Assembly: GCA_028551475.1 (NCBI GenBank)
Contig: CM052359.1
Coordinates: 19,097,583 to 19,161,582 of the forward strand
Source of the DNA: Casuarina equisetifolia
Taxonomy: Eukaryota > Streptophyta > Magnoliopsida > Fagales > Casuarinaceae
Reading direction: 5' to 3'
DNA length: 64,000 nt
The notes below the pieces were generated by a model that had not been told where the DNA came from, searched no databases, and was given only the letters and a program-made list of their open reading frames with translations. Shown in pieces: positions 10,401 to 22,100 of this stretch (its first letter is position 1; each line of letters begins with the position of its first letter). The position numbers were made by a program, and so were the translations under genes.

Positions 10401-13400
10401 AACATTGATGTATCATTAGAAAAATAAGTATTGACGCATTGTTAGGAAAATAAGTTGTTGCAAAAGCATCAAAGGTCAAAAGCCCAGTTGCTGCAAGCAT
10501 AGGCATGTTACTTTTGTTAATGGCTCTTCGACCAGGTATGCAGCATAATGATGGATAAAATCAAAAGAGAAATAGGTAAAGGAAGTTAGGTCGTCGCTGC
10601 CTGACAGAACAGAAGCCAAGTCCACCATAGACCATCTGCATTGAGTATGTCAATTGAAGGAGGGGAGACAAATTAAGTGCCAATGGAAAAGAATAGAAAG
10701 AGTTGTGCAATGATGTGTTGCCATTTAAGATGAAGTATAAAATTCTATGCATGATTTTAAGAGAAATATCTCCCTCTTTTTGTCCTTTTTCCCTTTACAT
10801 TGGGCCTTTCTTATAGCTTTGCTAAGTTCTTTTTTTTTTTTTTCTTTTTTAATGGGGGAGTTTATGTTTGAATATCAAGTTCAAAATACATAGAAGGATA
10901 CTCACTCTGCGATAATGGAAGCAACAATTATCAGCAACGTGCAACTCTGCCCATTTTCTGGATTTCTTCAACTCATTTAACACCTGAACTCATGCAGATC
11001 CGTACAGTTGATAAGAACAACAATTGGGAACTCAAAATTATACTCCCTAAGCTTATTGTATCTCAGCATAAGAAACTTTTGAGAAAAACTAGTTATTTAA
11101 TTTCATAAGGTTTTCTAGAGCTGAAGCAGTGACCTTTTCAGAATGAAAGGCTAAAACAAATTTTATCACGCATCTTATCTCCCATGTATTTTTGCAGTCA
11201 GCCAAACACAGTTGATGTGAGATCAATATTGCATTATGCTTAGAGAACTCATACATTGAGATTAATCTAATAATATAGCATATTCTTATTGTTATTTAGG
11301 AACTATCTGACAATGGTTGAACAAACCTGTTCCCTTGTCATGTTGGAAACAAGCCAGCATCGGTGATTCCATGCACGATAGTTCATTTTTGATCTCTGCA
11401 AAGAAAAATTAGAGAATGCCAATTTTCTAGCTGGAACATTCTCCACACTATTCTGGAATGGTAGATATGTCAAAGAAATATGGTGTCGCAATCAATATGT
11501 ACGGATAAGTGAGGAAGAGAAATATTGTCATTATTTGTGTCGGTAAATTATTTATGCAGCCAATGGATCTTAAATCCACACCATTGCCCTCCATCTTGTT
11601 ATTATGGAGGAAAAAATGCTGTTTGAGACCCAATTCATCAGCAAAGTATTCTTATAGATGTAGTTCAAAAAAATCAGCTAAAGTCAATTAGGAAGACCAC
11701 ATATATAATTGACCCGTTTATAGTCAGTATCATCAATTCAGTAATATGATAGTTAATGTTCCTGAGAATCCAAGTCCCGTGGGACTTGAAATGCATTAAT
11801 GTTTATAAGTAAATAAATTGAAATGCATTAATGTTTTTGAATATAGACCAAAAGGTTCCTTTTTCCTAGCGCTTATTATTCCTTGAATTAACTTCTGTTT
11901 GCAAGACTAAAATTCTTCACCACTTCCCTCTTTGAACAATGATGTTAAGCCTCTTTGGCATAACTCTCTCCTAAACTGACTTTAAGAACTGTGCAGTCTC
12001 AAGGCAAAGAAGCAAATCCTTACAAGCACAGATGTTATACGCCCTTTCAATAAATAGTTTGCAAATAATTGATCGCAATCAGTACCTGATTCTGCTGTTA
12101 AGACATTCATTAACAAAAAGAACAATGTCAAAAATCTTTCTCCTTCAAGCAAAGCATTCTGGTTTTCTATAACTAACTTCCCGACCAGATTATTTTACCT
12201 ATTACCCAGAAACTTCACCACCTGTTCTGGCATAAAAATCGAGTCTTCAACCTCTATGTTGTCCATAAATTTGATCCTTCAGTAAGATTTCACTAAACGA
12301 TAGGAGACCTTAGTAATAGTATCTCCTTTCAACAGTACAGGTCCATTTCTAGTGCCAAGATCTATGCCACTCTTAAAGCCTGATTTGGCTCTTGTTGGAT
12401 CAGTCACCCTGGTATAACCATCCATCTTTTCTTTTTAACTGCCACCGTTATCATTCTCTTATAGCCCCCATCCCAAAAGAGAATTATTTAATCCACACCT
12501 TTGAGTCCTATTTTTTTACTTTCTTGCAAAAGTAAAGGTCCAGCAACCACGAAAATCATACCCATTCCACCATAGTTATGTGAAGGCCGATTGTGCTAAC
12601 ATCAGCTGTACTTGCAGTGGAAGTCTTGTAGATTTAAACTGTTTTCACAAAATAAAAATCAGAGAAATTTATTTGTTTTAGTAATAACTAACACTTTCTC
12701 TATCCGCAAAAGTTATAAATTGCCAGAATACTACTAACTGTTCCGGAAAGACGAACTACATAACCACAATGTTCTATGAGATGATGAAAATTCCAAAGTC
12801 TCTGCACAGAGGCTTCCACCATCATCCAGGATACCACTTTTTTTAAGAGATTAGAGACATAAGCAAGTGTTCTATACTCCTTATCATACAAAATCTTTGA
12901 AGCAATTGATCTTTTTATATTCAAAAAAGGAAGAAGAGTTTCAAAAACAAATAGATGAATGAACCTCGTCTTTCTCATCTCACTGTAAATAGAAAATAGA
13001 ACAGTGCAACCTGTCGTCAAAAAGGAGATATAGAACTACTAGGATCATCTGGCAGCAGCGATGATGTTTGTCATAGCTGACAGAGAGCCAAAAAGACAGT
13101 GGCAAGTAGGCAGAATTTACGACGTGCATATGTTGGCTTGATTTTATTTTGAGGCATTCTCAAATGATCGGGAAAAGGAAAGGGAAAGGGGGAAAAATAT
13201 TTTATTTGTCTAATTAATGACACAAGATACAGAAAACAGCTTCTTACTAGTTTGTTCCTATCTGCCACTGGATCTGGGAGAACTTAAGAAGAACAAACAA
13301 GCTGGATCTTACTGATCAGGAAAAGACACATGAACTAAATTTCTATCCTCATGTCCAAAGTATGTCTTAGGTACTTCCAAGGCGACCTTGAGATTAGCTA

Positions 13401-15303
13401 ATCTGAAAAGAGGAAATTCATGATAGGGCTTTCTCTGTATTTTGATTGAGAAAGAGTTCAAAAGCAAGAACAAGTGAGCACAACAAATACAAGAACAAGT
13501 ATTTTAATAATGAAAAGTAAATATGAACCTTTGTAACTAAAAAAGTATGCAGTTCCTGAACTGAATTAAACCTCGGCTATTTTTTGCACCAGCTCAGATT
13601 CTTTCATCACAATATCTTGTAGAGTTGAACACTTTCCAGTGACTGACTTGATCACCCACCGCCTGCATAATTGATAATGTGCATTTACGGCTCATAGCTA
13701 CAATTAGCAGGATGCATAGCAATAAAAATTAGACACAAAGGCAAATGAAAATTAAAATTTCATCCAGTGAACATGAAATGATTCTTGTCAAGTAAGAAGC
13801 CAATGAAATTACAAAAGAAACATTATTCAATGAAGCTAATAAATAATGGCAGAAAAACCACCCCATACTAATATTATTCTATGTAGAAATGATGAACTAT
13901 TAAATCTCTCTTACCTGTGGCTCCAAGCATGATCACTTTTGGGTGAACATGAAAGGACAAGCTCTGACAACAAAAGTTCCTCCATGAATTTTGACAGGTG
14001 ATGTTTCTTGGATACAACTAGCTTCCTGCATAATGCATATGAGACTAAACTAGATGTAAGGCTAACAAATGACAGCAATGGAAAAGTTCTTCAATGAATT
14101 CATGTCAAAAGACGAAAAAATAAAAACAAAAATGCACACACTTCAAGGTTCCACAAGGGCAGGGAAGGGTGCTGCAGCCGGCTTATTATAGGTAGTCCTA
14201 CACAGTTTAGTGTGGGGCATTAACCCTTCAATGACCAGTCAATCCCCATTTCTAGTTGTAACACTTTGTATTACTGGGTCTAAGCCATAAGCAAGCAAAA
14301 TTCCATTCCACAATTTCGTGATGTCAAACCAGCATATCAAAGTCGAACGTATGCAAGAAAACCACAAAAACTGATGAAAAATTAGTCCGCCATTTGAACG
14401 TTAAATTTCCTGAAAATGAAGTATGATATGCACTTTTAAACCTAGAGGACACTCAAGCTGAACTGAAACAAAAAAAGTGCTGCATCCTTTAATTGATTTA
14501 AGGGCCAATTAACATTATGCAATCGAGTAGTTTTTTTTTTTAAAAAAATTAAAATAGAAAATAGCACATAACGTTGTATAATATCAGGTCCAGAAAGATT
14601 ATTCAGCGCTAACTCACCAGCTCGGAAAGTCATGCAACATTAGTGTAATCGCTATTTGTTATTTGCAAATATACGTTTTGTAAAAAATCGAGAATTGCTC
14701 CTTGAATCACAAACCATGGCACCCAAAAGATATGAGAAAGGTTACCTGAAAACAAATAATGTTTCTATAACTGTGACAAACTTTTACTATGCGTGTATGT
14801 GTAGCTAAGAAGTGTCCAGAGAAAGACCTGGAATTCCAGGCAGTGCCGAAATCAGAGCTGAGCAGCACGAGAGCCCTACTATGCATCATCACATCATTCT
14901 CCACTCTGTCATCAGACACGACGTCCTCGCCGAGTCTCTTATATTCACCAATTGCAGCCATAAACGATTGCTTAGCCGCATTGTACAACGGCAAAAGAAC
15001 CTGCGTCGAGATGCCGAGCTTGTGGTCTCTGGTCCAAAATGTTACACCATCTGAAGACGGAAAAGCAATACCATCACCTGCATCCTCATTCAGCTTCGCA
15101 AACTGGGAAGGGTGTATAAAAGCCACCTCATCACTGCACGCAAAAGCAGACATGAGCCATTTGTGTAAAAATCTATAAAAGAGATTAATATTTATAGTCA
15201 CATGAACTTACATAAGGGGGTCGGATTCAAGGATCTGCTCGAATTGTTGCAAGAGATCCACGGATTTTGATTCCAAATATGTCCCTTTCTCTTCTTTTCT
15301 CAT
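6692..15303 (-). CDS. PTAR1-type protein prenyltransferase alpha-subunit repeat protein, 410 aa, 10 exons
   Basis: Spliced exons (minus strand): 15303-15212, 15133-14828, 14025-13915, 13662-13572, 11395-11327, 10983-10906, 10144-10055, 7988-7938, 7110-6874, 6799-6692; total 1233 nt, all introns GT-AG. The protein carries the prenyltransferase alpha-subunit motif repeatedly: AWSHRRWVI near residue 168, AWNHRCWLV near residue 208, FHYRR near residue 249 and LWLHRRF near residue 298, each in a helix-turn-helix tetratricopeptide-like repeat. It resembles animal PTAR1 and Arabidopsis At1g10095 (recollection). Human PTAR1 pairs with the RabGGT beta subunit to form geranylgeranyltransferase type 3; whether the plant protein does so is inference. 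I chose the ATG at 15303 because it places the conserved LLQQFEQIL segment near the N-terminus. An in-frame ATG at 15417 would add 38 basic residues. The gene is divergent from the PP2A B'' gene. Confidence 0.9.
7441..7472. repeat. (CT)n microsatellite in a PTAR1-like intron
   Basis: A CT dinucleotide run with one interruption lies in the intron between exons 9 and 8 of the minus-strand gene (7111-7937). It follows a T/C-rich stretch. No function is implied. Confidence 0.85.
8951..9014. repeat. short imperfect direct repeat, about 35-bp period
   Basis: A 29-base unit at 8951-8979 recurs at 8986-9014 with one or two changes, sharing the core CATAAGAAACCACA. It lies next to the SINE-like element and in the same PTAR1-like intron. 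It could be an internal duplication in the 3' body of that element. Confidence 0.75.
8985..9133 (-). mobile_element. SINE-like tRNA-derived element (tentative)
   Basis: Read on the minus strand, the segment begins near 9133 with a tRNA-like head. A box A-like motif TAGTTCAATGG lies at 9113-9103, and a degenerate box B-like motif GGATTCAACACC at 9070-9059. The ~43-nt spacing is typical of an RNA polymerase III internal promoter. The intervening text resembles a decayed tRNA more than a working one: the acceptor stem does not pair. It sits inside the PTAR1-like intron 7 in the same orientation as the gene. Boundaries are uncertain; I could not identify a clean target-site duplication or tail. 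Confidence 0.4.
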
Positions 15304-15417
15304 GATTTTCTGCTTGTTTTTGGCTTGGTTTGGTTTCTTCCAGAGTTCCCCTGATCTCCGTTTGGTTGAGAAGAAAGCGTCAGGAAAGAGTCTTATGTTT
15401 TTAGAAAATTTCCGCAC

Positions 15418-16186
15418 ACAATTGTAAGGTTTTCAATCTCTGGTCAATCCAACTACAGTAGGTACGGAACCATGGCTCAAGTTGATCTCCCTTTAATTCA
15501 TCGTGTAGGAGGAAAATTATTTGTAGTTATTTATCAAATTAGAAAAAAAGCTATAATTACCAAAATTATTTTAAAAAATAAGGTGCTTAACTTCCTTGGG
15601 TGGGAGCAAGCATTTGTTTAATGGTGCATCAAAAATAAGTAATACCAAATTATAAATAATTAGTCCGTGCCTGCGGAAAAGCTAGAAAACAGTAAAGAAG
15701 TGGGAAGATTTTGACAAAAGGAGGCTTTTTTAAGTAAAGATGTATTTTCCAAGAAATTAACAAAAAGACATAAAAGAAAAATTCAAAAGAGAAATAAATA
15801 GACGAAGAATAGGAAATTTGAGACAGGGCACATGATCCGAGCACGTGACGAGGACCTGTACACCAAAATCAAACGGCCACGTGTAACTTCTTCTTCAACC
15901 ATTTCTCACAATTTCAGGTGTCGTTTTATGAATCACCCTCATTTTCTTCTTCAATCGCATCCATCTCTGACAAAAACTTTCCCCCACTCTTTCCCCCATT
16001 TTCCCTCTCTCCAATTAGGGCTTCTACGGTAAGACAAGGATCTGCAGTTTCTTCCACTTCCTTCTTCCCTCGAGAATTGAAAGCCGCATTGAATCTCGAA
16101 ATTCAGCTTCTTCGAGCTCCGATTCGGCGTAGGGTTTTCCTGATTTGGGAATTCTGGATGAGGGAGAGTTAAGGGATCCCGTTCGG
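15418..16186. promoter_or_regulatory. divergent promoter region between the PTAR1-like and PP2A B'' genes
   Basis: The two start codons face away from each other across about 0.9 kb (15303 minus strand, 16187 plus strand), so this interval must hold both promoters and 5' leaders. It contains two CACGTG G-boxes (listed separately) and a pyrimidine-rich stretch at about 15969-16013 that looks like a plant Y-patch/leader of the plus-strand gene. A four-codon upstream ORF (ATG at 15158 + 1000, that is 16158, stop at 16170-16172) precedes the B'' start. Confidence 0.6.
15842..15883. promoter_or_regulatory. pair of CACGTG G-box/ABRE-like elements
   Basis: CACGTG occurs at 15842-15847 (context GCACGTGACG) and again at 15878-15883 (context GCCACGTGTAA), 36 bp apart. 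ACGT-core elements of this kind are bound by bZIP and bHLH/PIF factors in plants, and pairs are typical of ABA- or light-responsive promoters. They are palindromic and could serve either gene of the divergent pair. Regulatory activity is inference. Confidence 0.6.
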
Positions 16187-19100
16187 ATGAGCATGGAGAT
16201 CGCGATCGATGCGGCGTCATTTGACGCCGAACTGTTGCAGCTTCCGGAGATTTCTCCGTTGGTCCTAAAATCGAACCCGGCCTTTGTCCAGAAGCTCTTC
16301 GAGCAGTGGCTCGCGTTTCCCGACTCTAATCGGCAGGTACCTGCGTGTAATGCTTCCTTAATTTTGATGTTTTGCTTTCATTCTGAGGTGAAAGTTTGTT
16401 ATTATTCTTCCAACATGGTCTTTGATATGTCTTGCTTCATAGAAAGGAAAAAGGATAGAGAATCGTATGCACTACGTGAATGAATTGATTTATTTACTTT
16501 TTCGCATTATTATACGCTTTTAACTGAATGAGATTTATAAGTAGATATGCGTCTGAATGATATTTCTAGCGGGAAATGGCTCTTATATAATTTGAAGAAC
16601 GATGATTTCTTACGTAGCCATAGTTAGGACTTGGGTTTAAGCGAGCTGGGTTTTGGTATTATGTTGTGTGGGTAAGTAAGCATGAGTTCTGACTGATGAT
16701 TAGTCTTTTAACCTCCTATTTCTAAAGTTCTCTTGGTTTTTGACATCTTTAATACATGGCATGTATTAAAGATATTGAACTTTGCATAAGAGTGCAGACT
16801 CATTGATATTATACTTGGCTGTAGAAGTCAACTTAAACCTAGAGATTGTAGAAGATGGAGTTATTTTCTCACATTATGAATTTGATGAAGCTGCATTTGG
16901 GTTTGGATACAATATTTGGCTTTGATTTTTTTGATTCCAAACAATGGAAGAATATTCGTATGTCACTTATCTACTCGAGAAGAAAACAATGGATGGTGCA
17001 TAGGACCCACTAAAATATTAATACATAACAATGGAGAGTATTCGTATGTCAATTATCTACTTGAGAAAAAAAGAATGGATGGTGTCATAGGACCCATTAA
17101 AATAATATTAATACCATCTAGGTATGTATTGTGTGTTTGTGTTGTGCTTCTAGTAGCCTGTGGGTGGAGTTGACCTGCTTATTGTGGTTTTACTAGTGGC
17201 CACTATTCAATGTGGCTCCTTTAGTTGCGACTGCAGAAATTTGGATGTAGTAAGTGATGGTTTACCAGGTTGCTGGTAAGTTAGTTGTGGTGCTGTTGAT
17301 GTGTGGAGATTGTTATGGCCAGAGTTGGTGGCATTATGCGTTTTTCTTATTGGCATTATCAAGGAGGTAATATTGGCAGTGGTATTATGTACTTTATACA
17401 GAGATAATTTGCTTCATGGATCACACTGTATATATATATATGATCTGGTCTTGAGAAATTCAATTGTTCTGTATGATTGGAATCTTGATTTACAGAGTCC
17501 TCAACTTGGAGAAAGGATATTGTTGTAATGGACAATTGACTTTGGACAAATGACATCTCCTTACTATGGATTTTAATTTTCTGTTGCAGTTTGAGTTGTT
17601 CATTTTTCATGGCAAAATAAGAATCTAAATTGTCTTGACCAGCTCCTGAATATTCCCAAATGGGCAAAAGCAAGTGGATCGGGATAATATTACCTGAATT
17701 ATAGTATTTGTTTGGCCACTGATTGTTATTTACACAAACGATGCAGCTTGGTTTTGTCTTTGGCCTTAGTTTCTACAATAATTTCACATGTCGTTCATTC
17801 ACTAACTTCTAATGAGGGGGAGGAAAAAAGTCGGGGAGCAAAAGTCATTCTATCTCAGCTAACAGTGTGTTCAGATTGAAATTGTTGTTTCTTTTTATCT
17901 AATTTTTATTCATTCAGTTTTAGTCATGTGATGACATTGTTGAATTCAAGTTCTTAATCAGTAGCTAATAGTGATTTCATATGTGCTTTTTGTATGATTT
18001 CATATAACTTGTAATGTTGTCTTTGTTTAATTGTAATTCTAATCCCTATCTGGTGCCAGCATTAAGCTTTTTAGTAATTATAGACTAAACAAATTATTGT
18101 TTTTTTCTTTCCTAGGTAGTGATCATATGGGTTTCTTCTCAAAGCCAATATAGAGAATGCACTATACTTTTCATGTTTCTTTTGTTTCAGATAACATCAT
18201 TACTGAATGAAGCAAAGGCAGGTGGTCCGTTGAATGTCCCTGGAAACTCTTCTAGTCCCCATGCTTCGACAAGCAATTCTTTGCCTTCTATGTTTCCTGC
18301 AGGAAGTGCCCCACCACTTTCACCAAGAAGTACATCTGGTTCCCCTAGGATAATGAAGCAGCGGGTTGGTCCTTCTAATTTGGGTTCACCACTGAAAGTA
18401 GTAAGCGAGCCAGTTAAAGAATTGATACCTCAGGTTCAACAAAACTGCATTGTTATTTTTTCAAAATAATTTGATTGCAATATTTGTTATTTTCATCCTT
18501 TGGATTGCTGTTTCCATGTGCTTAGCATACCAAATGGACTTTCCTGGGGATGATGACTATTTCTAATGCAGTTGCTTACTATGCTTGCAGTTTTACTTTC
18601 AAAATGGTCGTCCACCTCCAAGTGAACTAAGAGACCAATGCTTATTTAGGATCAATCAGTTTTTCTATGGTCACCCAGATGGACTGCAGATACATGGTAA
18701 GATATTCTAAGCTATAAATGTAGGTAATACTCCTACCATAGATTTACTAATTCTCTCTTGGCATGTCAGAGTTCAAATCTGTTACTAAAGATGTCTGCAA
18801 GCTACCATCATTCTTCTCCACATCTCTTTTCCGGAAGATTGATGTTAATAGCACTGGTTTTGTCACAAGGTACATAATTCTTGTCCTTGATGTAGAAAGT
18901 AGTCTAGCATCTGCAACTATATTGCATCTCCACTCCCATTTAGAATATTGTAATTCTAGTTTTTTTTTTTTTTTGGTATTGTGGATACTTGAAAGCTTGG
19001 TGCCTCTTTGAAATTTAACAGGAAATTTATTCAGTATTACTCCGGGAAACTCTAATTACTGAAGGACTTTTCTATCTTCTATGGTCTTGGATACTGTGCT

Positions 19101-22100
19101 ATTTCTTACCGTAAGAGCTTGCTCCTGTTGCCTGCCTGAAGGGACTAAGCTTATGTTCTTCCCCTTGAACCATGAAATAGTTTTGAGCACCGTTCATTCA
19201 TAACAAATGTACCCATGCTGACTAGGCTGCCATCAAATTTAAGCAGTGACTTCTGTCATCATTAGCATTTAGGTGGGGTTGAATGAAGAGTCTTACAATT
19301 CTCACTCAATAATGGTCAATATGATGTATAATTAGGTTTTAATGAGCAAAGAATGAGTTATTAATGTGTCTGACATTAAATCTGAGCCTGCTGGGTGCTC
19401 CCTAAAGTAAATGGACCAATCATATGGTTAGATGATTGTCACAACTTGTGCACCTTAGACCAATTTTTATACGTCTTTGTTGAAAGGGAGGTGATCCTTC
19501 TTCCTGTTTAGCAAGTTATCTTTTCTTTTTTCTGCTCTAAAACCTGTGTGCAAGTTCTGTGCAATAAAGTAACTATTGAACATGCAACAAGATCAAATTT
19601 TTTTACACCTCTTTGTTGAAAGGGAGGTGATCCTTCTTGCTGTTTAGCAAGTTATCATTCTTTTTTCTGCTCTAAAACCTGTGTGCGATTTCTGTGTAAT
19701 AGAGTAACTATCCAACATGCAACAAGTAAATTGCAGCTTATTAACCTACTTTAGGGGAGCAAGTTGAAGAGTATGCCAAGGAAGTCCCATGTGGATACCA
19801 GGGACTTGAGAATTTTCAATTATATCATCTGGGCTTATAGAATTTTTCTGATCAGTAAACAGTCTGTAAAAACCTTTAACTTCTTTCAAGATGAATAAGA
19901 GGCATTACTAGGACCCGAGAAGGCCATATGACATTATCATTAAGGCCAAGTTAAAAGAAAGTTTTCTGATAGTTTATCCTTGTATTCCCAAAGAATTAAC
20001 CTTCCTATCTAATCATGTGTCTTTCAAATGCTCTATTAGTCTGTAATTGTGGTTGGAAGGGAAAGTCCAATGGGAAGTAAGCATTAATGATCATTGTGAG
20101 GGATAGATTTATATATCCGTGCTATGTATGCAGTTTTAGCGAGCTGTGTGGAAGAAAGTCAAAGTTGATATGAAGTGCCATGGTATTCATTACTAGAAAG
20201 CTTAAGGTATATGATCTGTTTGCTAATCAAGTTCTCTCACATACTTGGTGCTGCTACTTATCAAATAATAATGTGCGTTGTGTTAGATAATCCAACAGTA
20301 TTGGTGGCAACAGGAAGAACATCCATAATTGGTTGTCCTTGTGTGATGAAATTTGTTGCTCAGTGCATAAGTTGGTATACTATAGGAATTTCTAATTTTT
20401 GGCAAGTGAGTGATTCTCATGTCATTGTCATCAAATGGGGCAGAGGATTGATAAGAATTTGGTGATACATTTCCTCCTGATAGAGTTTGGTGGTGAAATA
20501 GATTAATCTTGATCTCTTTGTGTAGTTGAACTCGGGCTTTGTTTTAAGTCCTATTATAGCTTTAAATTTGTTTAAGAGTATGAGTAGCTGTTGGAAGCCT
20601 AAACATGCGGTTATGGACCACATGACAAGTCAAGCGGATCTCTTCATCTAAGAGACATGTTTATCTCTTTGCTTCACTTTGTTTTGAATTTACAATTGCA
20701 AAAGTAATTCTGAATGATCGGCTCCCCACAAAGTTTAGTGGGGGGAAAAGGATTTTTGTTGCTCGACCTGTGGGGTTGGATCTAGAGCTTTATTGAAGTA
20801 GTTGTGCTGTGGTTCCTTGATTTAATTAACTGACTTCGATGTCTAATCCCGTGGTCTGGATGCTACTCTAGTCAAATAGCCCTTTTCAACCATGGGAAGG
20901 TGTTGGCATTCTTTTTCTTCAATTTTTTGGACTTTGTTCATTTTACGTTTCAGCAGCTTATCATTCAAGAGACTGCAATTTGCTGCCACTGACAGTAGTT
21001 TAGCGGTAAACAACATAAGGATTTTTATATCTAGGCTTCCCTTGACTGTGTTAAGCATTGGGAACTAGATTGATTAATCGTGTAAGTTTGTCATTGTTGG
21101 GTTTTGAAGTAAACTATTATTAGAAAGTCATTTGTGCAGCTCATAATTCATTTAGTATGGATTTTATTTAGTTAATTTATATTTAATTTTTACACTTTTC
21201 ATAGTACTTCCTTTTTTTGAGAACAAATAGATTAGGAGCACTGGAAAAGGAAAGCATTTTTGGATATTTGACTAATGATTTATTGGAATTTTCAATGTTG
21301 TTCCTGCTATTGAGTTCTGTGCTTCTTGCAGACTATATTTGAGTCTTTCACATTTTTCTCAAATGTTTTTTATCTAACATCTTTTTAGGGAAGCATTTGT
21401 TGATTATTGGATTAATGGCAACATGTTGACGATGGATGTTGCAACTCAAATTTTTACTATCTTGAAACAACCAAATGCCAAATTCCTTAGTCAGGTGATT
21501 TATTTTGTTTTATGACCCTTTCTGCTCCCTTTATGTTTTTTATTCAAAATGTTGTATACTTTTGTGGCCTAGCATCTTACTGTTTGATTAGTTCCATGTA
21601 ATCTGTCATATCAAATAACTTGAGACTCTGCTCGTGTGCTTTATGTTGATCCTATTTATGTTTATGTCTGAGAATGTCCAATTTGGCAACAGGATGACTT
21701 CAAACCTGTGCTTCGAGAACTTTTGGCAGCTCATCCAGGGTTGGAGTTTTTACAGAGCACACCAGAGTTTCAGGAAAGATATGGTTTGTTCTGAGCCCAA
21801 GTCAACTTCAGATGTTTCTATAGAAGTTCTAAATGTTCCATTTTTTTATTGATTATTACTGAAAAAGCTACTTGCCTTTGGAAAGTGTCGGCTATTGGTA
21901 GGGACATTCTCATTACTGGCTGGTCTGTTTTTCTCTAAATTGATGGCACTCAAATGTTTTGAATCTTCAAGGTCATATATCTAAGCGAATTGGATCTTGT
22001 TCTGTTTTATTTGGCTAATTTTATGTTCATAGTATCAATAATATGCTGACTTTGGTGATAAAAAATGAAGCTTTTTGTTGTGTGGATTTGCCCAATTTTC

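Noticed and set aside
14789-15178. 129-codon plus-strand frame over PTAR1-like exon 2
   Set aside because: It is the antisense shadow of a conserved coding exon whose minus-strand translation fits the family and splices in frame.
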